Source of the DNA: an alpha proteobacterium IMCC14465
Lineage (GTDB): Bacteria; Pseudomonadota; Alphaproteobacteria; RS24
DNA length: 64,000 nucleotides
Assembly: GCA_000293845.2 (NCBI GenBank)
Contig: ALYF01000010.1
Span: 1 to 64,000, forward strand
Direction of reading: 5' to 3'
Shown here: one piece after another, positions 35,585 through 44,023 of the stretch
How positions within the stretch are numbered: the first letter of the stretch is position 1
Layout: every line of letters starts with the position of its first letter
The notes under the pieces: generated by a model
Databases searched by the model: none
Told to the model about the DNA's origin: nothing
Seen by the model: the letters and a program-made list of their open reading frames with translations, nothing else
Made by a program: the position numbers and the translations under genes

Positions 35585-37336
35585 CTAATTTACTGTTGTT
35601 GATGTGTAAACAGTTTTGCCGTCTTTCACGGTTTCCAAAACTTTTATGTGTCGTAACGCTGCCTCTGGTGCGGTGAGGGGGTTTTGATCGAGAATAATCA
35701 TGTCAGCTTTTTTGCCGACTTCAATCGACCCTTTCTCGTTTTCAACATAATGCTGATAGGCACTGTTCAGCGTGAGGGCTTTTAAAGCCTGTTGACGCGT
35801 GATGGCCTCATCTGCGCCGAGTATTTCGCCAGCGCTTGTGCGGCGTGCAACGGCGACCCATAGGGTTCTAAACGGGTCTGCCGAGACGACGGGCGCGTCA
35901 TCATGAATGGTGTAAATCAGCTTTCGTTTCTCGGCGGAACCGGCGGGGCTGATTTGCGCGGCGCGGTCAGGGCCAAGAAAAATATCTCTGTGGCGGTCCC
36001 CCCAGAAGTAAACATGATCAACAAAGAAAGATGGGATAAGTGAGACAGCCTGTGCGCGGTCAAGTTGGTCCTGTCGCATGGTCTGGGCATGGATGCTAAC
36101 CGGGCGAAGCGTGTTGTCGGGATAGGCGGCGTTGGCTTGCTCCAGCCCATCTAAAAGGACATCAATTGCGGCATCCCCATTTGTATGAACCAGAAGCGGG
36201 ATATCGGCGGCATAAGCCTGCATCAGCATGTCGTTAAACTTTTGTGGCGGCAGATGTGGGTAGCCGCGATAGTTTAGGTCTTTGCCTTCAGGCGTCACGT
36301 GATATGGCTCACTTAGATGTCCGGTATAACCTTGAAGTGACCCGTCGAGCAGAATTTTGATACCCCCGAGTTTAAAGCCATTTACATCGTCGCGTGTCAT
36401 GGTTTTCATTTGCTCGGCGATAGAGGTGGTGTCTGGCAGCACACGGCGATAAGCAATCATATCGACTGGCACATCGCGGGAGGCAAAATAGGCTTCAAAG
36501 CCTTTTTCCATGGCGCTATCACTGGCATGTTCCACAATTGTTGTATAGCCCAGAGCCAACAAGTCTTGCACAACGCTGTCATAGGTTTTGAAAACCTGCT
36601 GTGGGGAAGGTTGAGGCAGCATGTTGCCGATTACATTCATCGCGGCTTCCTCCAGCACACCATTTGGACGCTTGCTGTTTGCTTCACGCTGGATATGCCC
36701 GCCCTCGGGGTCGGGAGTTTGTTCGTTAATGCCAGCCATTTCCAATGCCTTAGAATTCATAACGGCAAGGTGAAACGAAATATGCATCAGAATAATCGGA
36801 TGCTCGGTAGAGACGGCATCTAAATCTGCACGCGTGGGATGCCTTTTTTCCTCCAAAATTGTATCGTCATAACCGATGCCCATAATGGGATAGCCAGCCG
36901 GTATTTTTTGTGCCGCCGCGGTTAAGGTATTTTTGAGGTCTGTGAGATTGGCTACACTACCATCAGGTGGTGGCGCCAGATTGATGGTCATTTTTTTCAA
37001 TACAATAAGATTGAAATGAGCATGGCTTTGCACAAAGCCGGGCATCAAAGTGAGGCCTTTAAGGTCACTGATTTGTGTGTCTTGCCCGACCCAATATTTA
37101 GGCCAGTCTTCAGAATTTGCAGACCTATCTTGCGCAACAGCAATGATGCGCCCGTCTTTTACAGCTACAGCATTGGCAATAATCATGTCATCCTGTTCAC
37201 CCTCAAAAGACATGGTGAGGATGCGTGCATTATGAAAAACACGATCAGCATTTAGCGGTTCAGCTCGATCACAGGCTGAAAGCGACAGCACGAGGCTCAA
37301 GGCAATGCTAAATACAAATAACGACCCGTAACGCAT
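35585..37336 (-). CDS. Exported YtcJ-like amidohydrolase, lipoprotein
   Basis: A 583-residue amidohydrolase-3 family protein. The N-terminus carries a lipoprotein signal with lipobox LSAC (cleavage before Cys near residue 22), so it should be anchored in the periplasm. The metal site starts with QSHAHF (HxH). VHTNGDAAID and a C-terminal VGKKADMIILDQNPL are typical of YtcJ-like proteins. The substrate is unknown; a cell-envelope hydrolase is unusual inside a cytoplasmic CoA-ester pathway. It may hydrolyse conjugated substrates before uptake, but this is inference. Confidence 0.8.
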   Translation of the reverse strand: MRYGSLFVFSIALSLVLSLSACDRAEPLNADRVFHNARILTMSFEGEQDDMIIANAVAVKDGRIIAVAQDRSANSEDWPKYWVGQDTQISDLKGLTLMPGFVQSHAHFNLIVLKKMTINLAPPPDGSVANLTDLKNTLTAAAQKIPAGYPIMGIGYDDTILEEKRHPTRADLDAVSTEHPIILMHISFHLAVMNSKALEMAGINEQTPDPEGGHIQREANSKRPNGVLEEAAMNVIGNMLPQPSPQQVFKTYDSVVQDLLALGYTTIVEHASDSAMEKGFEAYFASRDVPVDMIAYRRVLPDTTSIAEQMKTMTRDDVNGFKLGGIKILLDGSLQGYTGHLSEPYHVTPEGKDLNYRGYPHLPPQKFNDMLMQAYAADIPLLVHTNGDAAIDVLLDGLEQANAAYPDNTLRPVSIHAQTMRQDQLDRAQAVSLIPSFFVDHVYFWGDRHRDIFLGPDRAAQISPAGSAEKRKLIYTIHDDAPVVSADPFRTLWVAVARRTSAGEILGADEAITRQQALKALTLNSAYQHYVENEKGSIEVGKKADMIILDQNPLTAPEAALRHIKVLETVKDGKTVYTSTTVN

Positions 37337-37345
37337 AATGTCGGA

Positions 37346-38224
37346 CTAGTAGACTTTTGCAGGATTAGGCGGGTTCGGCGATCCCAGCATCTCACGATAA
37401 GATGGCGGGAACTTGCCCTCACGGTCAGGAATATTATACCGGTCTTTCGCAATTTCAGCCGAGATAACTGTATGACCGGAAATTTCAGCAGCCTTATCAT
37501 CACACGCAACCGCATGGACAATGCGGCCGATAAATTCTGGTGTTTCTGCCGTAGCCATAAATTCCGTATATTGTTCAGGATGCACTTCCGCTGCGATAAT
37601 TGCGCGTTCTGTAAGCAATGGCCCCATCCAGATTGAGAGTGTTTGTACATTCACATCTTCAAGGTCGACAGCCATATCATGGGCGAATTTGTCCAATCCG
37701 GCTTTTTGTGCGCCATAAGCTGCGCCATGCATGTAACAGCTTGCTCCGAATGAGGAGGTGAAAACAATCAAACCACTTTTCTGTTGCGCCATAAGTTTGG
37801 CGGCATGCCATGAGGCTACATATGCCGAGCGCAGGCCGACATCCAGAATAAACTGGGCGGCGAGGTCTTTTTCATAAAAGGGCTTTGGCTCGATAAGTTG
37901 CGGGTGAATATATGCGGCATTATTGACAAGAATATCCAGTCGGCCTTGCTCTTTTTGAATTTGTTCAAACAGTGCGGCGACTTGTTCGTCATCAGCGTGG
38001 TCACATATTACGGCAATCCCTTTGCCGCCTGCTTTGGTAATTTCTTCAGCAGTTTCGAGAACAGTACCAGGCAGTGTTGTGCCATCCCAGCCCTTGGCAG
38101 ATCCGACTTCTGTGCTGCGACCTGTTACATAAACTGTCATGCCTTTTTCGGCGAGACCCAGTGCGATACCTTTGCCTGCGCCTCTGCTTGCACCTGTTAC
38201 TAATGCGACTTCTGGTTTGCTCAT
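37346..38224 (-). CDS. SDR family oxidoreductase
   Basis: A 292-residue SDR with TGASRGAG, VNNAAY and YGAQK motifs. An inserted loop (STEVGSAKGWDGTTLPGTVL) after the second strand resembles the DHRS1-like SDR group. The ATG at 38224 follows GGAGGGTCAT; a longer frame to 38284 is not supported. It is transcribed away from the KstD-like gene across a promoter region with three CTGAATAA boxes. Confidence 0.8.
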   Translation of the reverse strand: MSKPEVALVTGASRGAGKGIALGLAEKGMTVYVTGRSTEVGSAKGWDGTTLPGTVLETAEEITKAGGKGIAVICDHADDEQVAALFEQIQKEQGRLDILVNNAAYIHPQLIEPKPFYEKDLAAQFILDVGLRSAYVASWHAAKLMAQQKSGLIVFTSSFGASCYMHGAAYGAQKAGLDKFAHDMAVDLEDVNVQTLSIWMGPLLTERAIIAAEVHPEQYTEFMATAETPEFIGRIVHAVACDDKAAEISGHTVISAEIAKDRYNIPDREGKFPPSYREMLGSPNPPNPAKVY

Positions 38225-38323
38225 ATGACCCTCCATGATTAATTTTGGTAGTAACCTATCAGAGAGAATGACTTGTGCAATCATTTTGGTGCGGTAATTT
38301 GAAATCTCTTTCTGTCTGGCTAT

Positions 38324-38381
38324 CTGAATAATCTATGTGTAGGGTTAAAAAAAAATTGCTGAATAAATAATGATTATTCAG
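38324..38381. promoter_or_regulatory. Three CTGAATAA boxes in SDR/KstD-like divergent promoter
   Basis: CTGAATAA occurs at 38324-38331 and 38359-38366, and as the inverted TTATTCAG at 38374-38381. The last two form a perfect 8-base palindrome around a 7-base centre. The start-to-start distance of the direct copies is 35 bases. This is a strong operator candidate for a dimeric regulator controlling the genes at 38224 (minus) and 38459 (plus). Confidence 0.55.
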
Positions 38382-38458
38382 TCTTTCTTAGAGGTTATGG
38401 GATGGCTTTGGGTTTCAGGAATAACTTTGGGGATAAGAAATGAATAAAGGGTGAGGGT

Positions 38459-40156
38459 ATGGAGCAAATAAAACAAAACTGGTTTTCGTCTGTAGAAGCG
38501 CCAATGCAAGTTTCAGGTCGGGATGCCGTGTCTTGGGATGCATCGACTGATTTGGTGGTTGTGGGTTTTGGCGGCGCCGGTGTGGCGACGGCTCTGCAAA
38601 GTCTTGATAATGGGTTATCCGTTATTGCCCTCGATAAATTCGCTGGTGGTGGCGCGACAACAATTAACGGCGCTGTGGTCTATGCCGGGTCGGGTACCTC
38701 TGTTCAAAAAGAAGCCGATATTTCGGATACAGCAGATAATATGTACAATTATCTGAAACAGGAAACCGAAGATATTGTCTCGGATGAAACGCTGAAAGAT
38801 TTTTGCGATACCAGCCCTGAAATGATTAACTGGTTGCAAGAAAAGGGTGTCAAATTCGGCGCGACGGTTTGGCATAAAAAAACGTCTTATCCCGGGCCGG
38901 AATATTTCGTTTATCACAGCGATAACTCGCTCGCTATGAGCTATAAAAAACATGCTACCCCTGCCGCACGCGGGCATAGAGCCTATGTGCCGATTGAAGA
39001 AGGCCGCAAGGCGACCAATCTCGGCTATTCGATTTTTAATCCCCTTAAGCAATCTGCGCTCGATAAGGGGCTGTCACTGGAAACCTATCATGAAGTGCGC
39101 CAGCTTGTTGTGAATGACAATCAGGAAGTTCTTGGTGTCATGGCGCTTTATTTTGATGATGAAAAACTGCTGAAAAAATATCAAAAACTGAAAAAGCGTG
39201 CGGAGCGTCTCCTGATGGTTTTGCCGCCTATTTTGCCGGGTTATACTTTTTTCGCCAGACGCGCCATGGCCGTTTTAGAAAAAGCCAAAGCATTAGAAGC
39301 AAAAAGAAGCCGGAAAATGATTGAGGCCAAAAAGGGGGTCATGCTTTCAGCCGGTGGCTTTATTTATAATGCCGATATGGTGAACCATTATGCTCCCAAA
39401 TATAATGCCAGCCTGCCTCTTGGTACTGAGGGGGATGACGGTTCGGGCATTCGCCTCGGGCAGTCTGTCGGTGGTAAAGCCGATAATATGGATTGTATTT
39501 CTGCTTGGCGCTTCATTAATCCGCCGCTTTCTTTTGGGCGGGGTTTTATCGTCAATAAGCAAGGCAAGCGTTTTATTGACGAGTTGGTTTACGGTGCGAC
39601 GCTGGGCGTTGAGATGGTTGAAAACCAAGACGGCAAGGGCTGGCTCATTCTAGATAAGAAGCTTGTGAAGGCCGCGCTTGAAGAAGTCAGTGGCGGAAAA
39701 GCCTTGAACTTCCAACGTGATTTGGCGCGATTGAATGTCTGGTTTGCAGCGGTCAAATCCCCGACAATTGAGGGGCTAGCTGACAAATTATCATTACCTG
39801 CGCACGCGCTTAAGGCGCAGCTTGAGACATATAACAAAGCGGCACGCGCACAAAATGGCAGTGACGAATTTGAAAAATCCGATGATGATTTGGTTGAAAT
39901 CACTGGGCCATTTTACGGCATTGATATTAGTCTTGATGCAAAACTTTTCCCCTGTCCGGCATTGACGCTTGGCGGTCTCAAAATTAACGAGGCAACGGGA
40001 CAGGTGCTGGATGATAAGGGCGGGGTGGTTAAAGGGCTTTATGCTTCCGGTCGTAATGCGATTGGTGTGTCATCCAAAAATTATGTGAGCGGGCTATCCG
40101 TCGCTGATTGTATTTTTTCTGGCCGCCGAGCGGCGCAACATATATCTGGTCATTAG
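38459..40156 (+). CDS. FAD-dependent 3-ketosteroid dehydrogenase-like flavoprotein
   Basis: A 565-residue protein of the fumarate reductase/KstD flavoprotein family. The FAD motif VVGFGGAG lies near residue 32, and GGGATTINGAVVYAG follows. The C-terminal SGRNAIGVSSKNYVSGLSVADC contains Y542, near where KstD proteins place a catalytic Tyr, though the motif is not identical. Residues about 230-290 hold a Lys/Arg-rich insertion with a hydrophobic middle (LLMVLPPILPGYTFFA), possibly for membrane contact. Location in a steroid-like cluster favours delta-1 or delta-4 dehydrogenation of 3-ketosteroids. The precise reaction is uncertain. Confidence 0.75.
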   Translation: MEQIKQNWFSSVEAPMQVSGRDAVSWDASTDLVVVGFGGAGVATALQSLDNGLSVIALDKFAGGGATTINGAVVYAGSGTSVQKEADISDTADNMYNYLKQETEDIVSDETLKDFCDTSPEMINWLQEKGVKFGATVWHKKTSYPGPEYFVYHSDNSLAMSYKKHATPAARGHRAYVPIEEGRKATNLGYSIFNPLKQSALDKGLSLETYHEVRQLVVNDNQEVLGVMALYFDDEKLLKKYQKLKKRAERLLMVLPPILPGYTFFARRAMAVLEKAKALEAKRSRKMIEAKKGVMLSAGGFIYNADMVNHYAPKYNASLPLGTEGDDGSGIRLGQSVGGKADNMDCISAWRFINPPLSFGRGFIVNKQGKRFIDELVYGATLGVEMVENQDGKGWLILDKKLVKAALEEVSGGKALNFQRDLARLNVWFAAVKSPTIEGLADKLSLPAHALKAQLETYNKAARAQNGSDEFEKSDDDLVEITGPFYGIDISLDAKLFPCPALTLGGLKINEATGQVLDDKGGVVKGLYASGRNAIGVSSKNYVSGLSVADCIFSGRRAAQHISGH

Positions 40157-40179
40157 GTCAATTTTAAAGGGAGAGAGTT

Positions 40180-40965
40180 ATGAAACTTAAAGATAAAACA
40201 GCAATTATTTCAGGTGGTTCCAGAGGGATTGGTGGCGCTTGTGTTGAACTTTTCGCGCAAGAAGGTGCGAATGTCATTATTGGCGATGTGCTGGAAGCAG
40301 ACGGTCAAGCGCTGGCGGATAGGCTGGGCGATAAAGTGACTTTCAAAAAGCTTGACGTCACGCAAGAAGAAAGCTGGGCTGACGCTGTTGCAACCGGCGA
40401 AACGCAATTTGGCGGTGTTGATATTTTGGTTAACTGCGCTGGCATTTTGACCTTTAATCATGTTGCCGATTTGACCGCTGAAGAAGTGCGCAAGACGCTC
40501 GATGTTAATCTTTACGGTACTATTATCGGGACACAGGCTGTTATTCCCGCCATGCGCAAGCGCGGTGCGGGTTCGATTGTGAATATTTCCTCTACCGACG
40601 GTCTTATCGGTTCCAATGCGCATGCGGCTTATATTGCCTCTAAATGGGGTGTGCGCGGTTTCACCAAAGCGGCAGCGCTGGAATTGGGTTTGGAAAATAT
40701 TCGTGTGAACTCTATTCATCCCGGCGGTGTTGATACACCGCTTGCCAACCCAATGGGCGAGGAGCGTGAGGAATATAATAAACGCTTTGTAACCTTCGCG
40801 GCTCAGCGGGCATGTGATCCAAAAGAAATCGCACAAGGCGTGCTCTTCTTTGCCGGTGATGATGGCAGCTATTGCATGGGATCAGAGCTTGCGATTGATG
40901 GCGGTTTAACTGCGGGTCTTTACTATTATGGTCACCCGGGTGCGCCGGATATCAAATTTGGCTAA
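40180..40965 (+). CDS. SDR family hydroxysteroid dehydrogenase-like protein
   Basis: A 261-residue SDR with SGGSRGIG, VNCAGIL and YIASK motifs. The GSELAIDGGLTAG ending and the overall sequence resemble 3-alpha/20-beta-hydroxysteroid dehydrogenases. AAGGGAGAGAGTT precedes the ATG, and it follows the KstD-like gene by 23 bp, probably in one transcript. Oxidation of a steroid hydroxyl to the ketone used by the flavoprotein is the likely role, inferred from family and position. Confidence 0.8.
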   Translation: MKLKDKTAIISGGSRGIGGACVELFAQEGANVIIGDVLEADGQALADRLGDKVTFKKLDVTQEESWADAVATGETQFGGVDILVNCAGILTFNHVADLTAEEVRKTLDVNLYGTIIGTQAVIPAMRKRGAGSIVNISSTDGLIGSNAHAAYIASKWGVRGFTKAAALELGLENIRVNSIHPGGVDTPLANPMGEEREEYNKRFVTFAAQRACDPKEIAQGVLFFAGDDGSYCMGSELAIDGGLTAGLYYYGHPGAPDIKFG

Positions 40966-40976
40966 AGGGATTTAGC
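40961..40976. terminator. Small perfect hairpin spanning two convergent stop codons
   Basis: GCTAAA (40961-40966) and TTTAGC (40971-40976) pair around GGGA, covering the stop codons of the SDR (plus) and the Lrp-type regulator (minus). No T tract follows on either strand, so termination is doubtful. Confidence 0.3.
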
Positions 40977-41463
40977 GATATTCTAGCGTAAAGTCCTCAA
41001 GCGGGGTGATGATTTTCGCCACCTTATTGTCGTATTTAATAATTTCAGAGACGGCGCTGGTTTCAATCCGCCGGACGCCGTCTATTGAAAGTATGGATTT
41101 ATTGACCAGTTTTTGAAAATTACTTAACCCGTCAAAAAGCCCAATAGCCATAATATCAAAGCGTCCGAGCAAAATAATGACCGCGCCAATATCCGGAATA
41201 TTGGCGATTTCTGAGGCCACAGCCTGAACTTTTTTCTGCTCGGCATAAATGCCTATATAAGCGAGTTGGGTTCGGGGTTGATGCTCCATGCTGGTGACAG
41301 CCGTAAAGCGAATGAAATTATCTTTTTCCAGACGCTTAACGCGCTCGCGAATAGTGCCTTCTGTGAAGCCAAGCTGTGCTGCGATTTTTCGGTTACTCAG
41401 ACGCGCATTCTCGGAAAGTAATTTGATAATGTTCCGGTCAAGATCGTCGATTTTCAGGCCCAT
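40972..41463 (-). CDS. Lrp/AsnC family transcriptional regulator (first of a pair)
   Basis: A 163-residue regulator. The AsnC-type helix-turn-helix is DDLDRNIIKLLSENARLSNRKIAAQLGFTEGTIRERVKRLEK in outline (residues about 4-46), followed by an RAM ligand domain with the LGRFDIMAIG strand. The ATG at 41463 follows GGAAGGGAA. It is next to a second Lrp-type gene, 19 bp away, and both share the strand of the Rieske gene at 42012. Lrp/AsnC proteins act as dimers or octamers and sense small molecules. A catabolic regulator is inferred. Confidence 0.82.
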   Translation of the reverse strand: MGLKIDDLDRNIIKLLSENARLSNRKIAAQLGFTEGTIRERVKRLEKDNFIRFTAVTSMEHQPRTQLAYIGIYAEQKKVQAVASEIANIPDIGAVIILLGRFDIMAIGLFDGLSNFQKLVNKSILSIDGVRRIETSAVSEIIKYDNKVAKIITPLEDFTLEYR

Positions 41464-41482
41464 AATATTCCCTTCCTTGCGC

Positions 41483-41947
41483 TTATACCGGAGCGACATC
41501 AAATTCATATTTGATGATGTCGACAGCAAAAGCGGGGTCAAGGCTCAGCACACCATCAATCTTGGATAGCCTGTTCAGCATAAAGTCGCCCATGGCGGCG
41601 AGGTTAGGGAGTGTCACAAGGATTTCAATATCATGCTTGCCGGTAACGAGTTGAACAGATGCGACCTCATCTAGCGCGGCAATGTCATTGGCAACCTCAT
41701 TGGCCGGCCTGCCTTTCACATCAATGCCGACGGGTAATAGCACATTATAATCAAAGGCGCTGAAGTCAGCGACAGTGACAAGCCGCATCAGGCCATTTTG
41801 TTCCATACGACGAATACGTGAAGCAACAAGCGATGTGGATATATTGAGCGCACTGGCAATCCATTGATTGGTCGCTCGCCCATCCTTTTTTAATATCTCA
41901 ACAATGCGTGTATCCAGCTCACTGAATTTGACTTTTTTATCTGTCAT
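41483..41947 (-). CDS. Lrp/AsnC family transcriptional regulator (second of a pair)
   Basis: A 154-residue regulator with the HTH segment FSELDTRIVEILKKDGRATN and IASALNISTSLVASRIRRME, followed by an RAM domain with VTGKHDIEILVTL. The ATG at 41947 gives the usual family length, but no clear ribosome site precedes it; an in-frame TTG at 41992 would add 15 residues. It differs clearly from the neighbour at 40972, so the pair is not a recent duplication. They may form a mixed regulator or act on separate promoters. Confidence 0.8.
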   Translation of the reverse strand: MTDKKVKFSELDTRIVEILKKDGRATNQWIASALNISTSLVASRIRRMEQNGLMRLVTVADFSAFDYNVLLPVGIDVKGRPANEVANDIAALDEVASVQLVTGKHDIEILVTLPNLAAMGDFMLNRLSKIDGVLSLDPAFAVDIIKYEFDVAPV

Positions 41948-42011
41948 GACAGCGTGCTTTAAGGTGGGCTTTGCTGGATATGTTTTTGCCAAATTTAATC
42001 ACAATTTTGGA

Positions 42012-43142
42012 CTAGTCTGATTTCTTGTCTAGGTCGAGAGAGGTGATTGTCTTTTTACCTTCTTTTTCCCATTCAGCATAAAATTGTGAGAAGTAACTGC
42101 GGAAGGCTGGAATAGGGCCATCGCCGTCACAGATAATTGGGCGGTTAAGATATTTCTGCCTATCCCAGACAACTTTGTCTTGGTCGAGCTGTTTGCAAAT
42201 ATCTTTTTTCAATGCTTTGGCTAGACCTTGCATGGGGCCGTCTGCTTCCTCTTTTGGTTGTGTGAAAGCAAAGCGGATATGGATACGGTCTGGCGCTATA
42301 GGCGTGACACCCGAAATGAGCAGGGTTTCTGAAATACCGGAAAATTTCGTCCAGCTTTGGCCTGGCCCAACTGTGCCATAGGAAATTTTACCGTCAATCT
42401 CACCTTTGGGTGTCCCCATTTTGGCTTCTACAGTGGCGGTACGTTTGTGTCCGTCAAAACTCATCTGGTAATCGGGGAAAGTCGCTGTGCCGTGGACATA
42501 TTTAAAATGCGCGGCGTCGACACCGTTTTCTGCCAGGTTCTGAATTGGCCCGCGGACAATCCATTCATGTTTGTCAAAAGCAGTCCATTCCGGGTTAAAA
42601 ATCTCGTCAAAACGATCCACTTCCCATTCCGGGGCTTTGTCATAGGGGTGATACCAGAACCAGACAGCTTTATTCTCTTCACAAGTCTGATATTGCGTCG
42701 CCGGAGGCTTGGTAGCCGATGGCGGCAGGCGTTTGGCATAAGGCACATTGGTGACGCAACCTTGTTCATTATAAGCCCAAGCATGGAAAGGGCAGACAAG
42801 GTCATTGCCTTCAACTTTACCGCCATAACCCATATGTGCGCCAAGGTGACGGCAATAGGCATCAATGAGACGTGGCTGCCCGTCTTCACCGCGCCACAGC
42901 ACCAAATCGCGTCCGAAATATTGCAATGGCTTAACTTCACCGACAGCCAGCTCGTCAGAATAGCAGGCCATGAACCACCCATACGGATAGGGCAGGACAT
43001 CGAGATTTCTCATTTCTACGCTGGAGACATTATCCAGTTCAGCCATCCGCCATTTGGTAAGTTCTTCGCCTCTGAGCGATTCTAAAACTTGCCATACACC
43101 TACCGGGGCTGTTCTTGCATCTTCTTGTTTCATGTCACTCAT
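42012..43142 (-). CDS. Rieske non-heme iron oxygenase, KshA-like
   Basis: A 376-residue Rieske oxygenase. The [2Fe-2S] ligands are C97-x-H99 and C117-x2-H120 (YCRH ... CPFH). The iron site is E-N-G-V-D209-x2-H212-x4-H217. An N-terminal extension of about 45 residues precedes the Rieske domain. The C-terminal CDGDGPIPAFRSYFSQFY resembles the oxygenase at 4271 more than that at 50340. AAAGGAACCGAA precedes the ATG. It is likely to hydroxylate a ring carbon; the distinct substrate from the other two is unknown. It is 11 bp from the amidohydrolase gene. Confidence 0.85.
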   Translation of the reverse strand: MSDMKQEDARTAPVGVWQVLESLRGEELTKWRMAELDNVSSVEMRNLDVLPYPYGWFMACYSDELAVGEVKPLQYFGRDLVLWRGEDGQPRLIDAYCRHLGAHMGYGGKVEGNDLVCPFHAWAYNEQGCVTNVPYAKRLPPSATKPPATQYQTCEENKAVWFWYHPYDKAPEWEVDRFDEIFNPEWTAFDKHEWIVRGPIQNLAENGVDAAHFKYVHGTATFPDYQMSFDGHKRTATVEAKMGTPKGEIDGKISYGTVGPGQSWTKFSGISETLLISGVTPIAPDRIHIRFAFTQPKEEADGPMQGLAKALKKDICKQLDQDKVVWDRQKYLNRPIICDGDGPIPAFRSYFSQFYAEWEKEGKKTITSLDLDKKSD

Positions 43143-43153
43143 TTCGGTTCCTT

Positions 43154-44020
43154 TCAGATTTTAAAGACGCGTTTCGCGTTTTCACGTAAAAATTTCGGCC
43201 AGACATCTTCGTTAAACGGCACATTTTCCATATCGGAAAAAATGCGATCCAGAGACAATCCCATGGGGAAATATCCTGCATAAATTATTTTCTCACTGCC
43301 GCGCTTATTGGCGTAATTGATAATTGCCTGCGGGTAATGCTTGGGCGCAAAGGCGCTGGTTGAATAATAAAGATTGGGATATTTTAACATCAGTTTAACC
43401 GCTAAATCTTCCCAAGGCTCGGCGCCATGACGCATAACGACTTTAAGTTCGGGAAAGAACCAGCAGACATCATCAAGATGTTCGACCTTTTGTGTTTGTA
43501 ATGGAATGCGTGGTCCCGGCACGCCAACATTAAGAATTATCGGCACATCCATTTCCACACAGGCGGCATAAATCGGGTACATTTCGCGGTCATTAATCGC
43601 AATTTGTGGGCATGTCCCTGCGGGAAAAACTGATACGGCTTTGATGTCATGCTCTTCTTTTAAAGCTTTGAGGCGTCTGACTTCTGCCATGCCACCATTT
43701 GGGTCTGCGGGGGCTTCAAAAGCGAACCGACCGGGATAGTTTTTAGCCGCGGCCTCGCTTGTGCCGTCGGGGTTAAACCCTACTAATGCCGTTTCGATAT
43801 TGTGACGGTCTAAATGTTCAACCGTCCATTTGACGAAGTCGTCGACATTATTTGTTTCGGGAATATCCTTGAACATATATTGCGCCGGCATACTAAACAT
43901 CTGGCGGCTCTCTTCGTCTTTGAGGAGCGGCTTGAAGCTCTCATACCAATCCTGGCGGTCTTCCTGGCTGGGGATGCCAAGCATGGTATCTACAATTCCA
44001 ATATCTTTTGGATAAGACAT
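43154..44020 (-). CDS. Amidohydrolase-2 family protein with altered metal motif
   Basis: A 288-residue COG2159-type TIM-barrel protein. The usual HxH after the first strand is absent (GIVDTMLGIP), and the late Asp motif is replaced by IIYAGYFPMG. The middle His (VVMRHGAEPWEDL) remains. Similar DTM-type members occur among actinobacterial catabolic genes as far as I recall. It may act without a standard metal or carry out a non-hydrolytic role. It lies between a Rieske oxygenase and an AMP-forming ligase, each within 11 bp, in one apparent operon. Confidence 0.75.
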   Translation of the reverse strand: MSYPKDIGIVDTMLGIPSQEDRQDWYESFKPLLKDEESRQMFSMPAQYMFKDIPETNNVDDFVKWTVEHLDRHNIETALVGFNPDGTSEAAAKNYPGRFAFEAPADPNGGMAEVRRLKALKEEHDIKAVSVFPAGTCPQIAINDREMYPIYAACVEMDVPIILNVGVPGPRIPLQTQKVEHLDDVCWFFPELKVVMRHGAEPWEDLAVKLMLKYPNLYYSTSAFAPKHYPQAIINYANKRGSEKIIYAGYFPMGLSLDRIFSDMENVPFNEDVWPKFLRENAKRVFKI

Positions 44021-44023
44021 TCT

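Noticed and set aside
42357-43085. Long open frame on the plus strand, 242 codons, opposite the Rieske gene
   Set aside because: It lies wholly antisense to a gene with complete Rieske and iron motifs, and its translation shows no family features.
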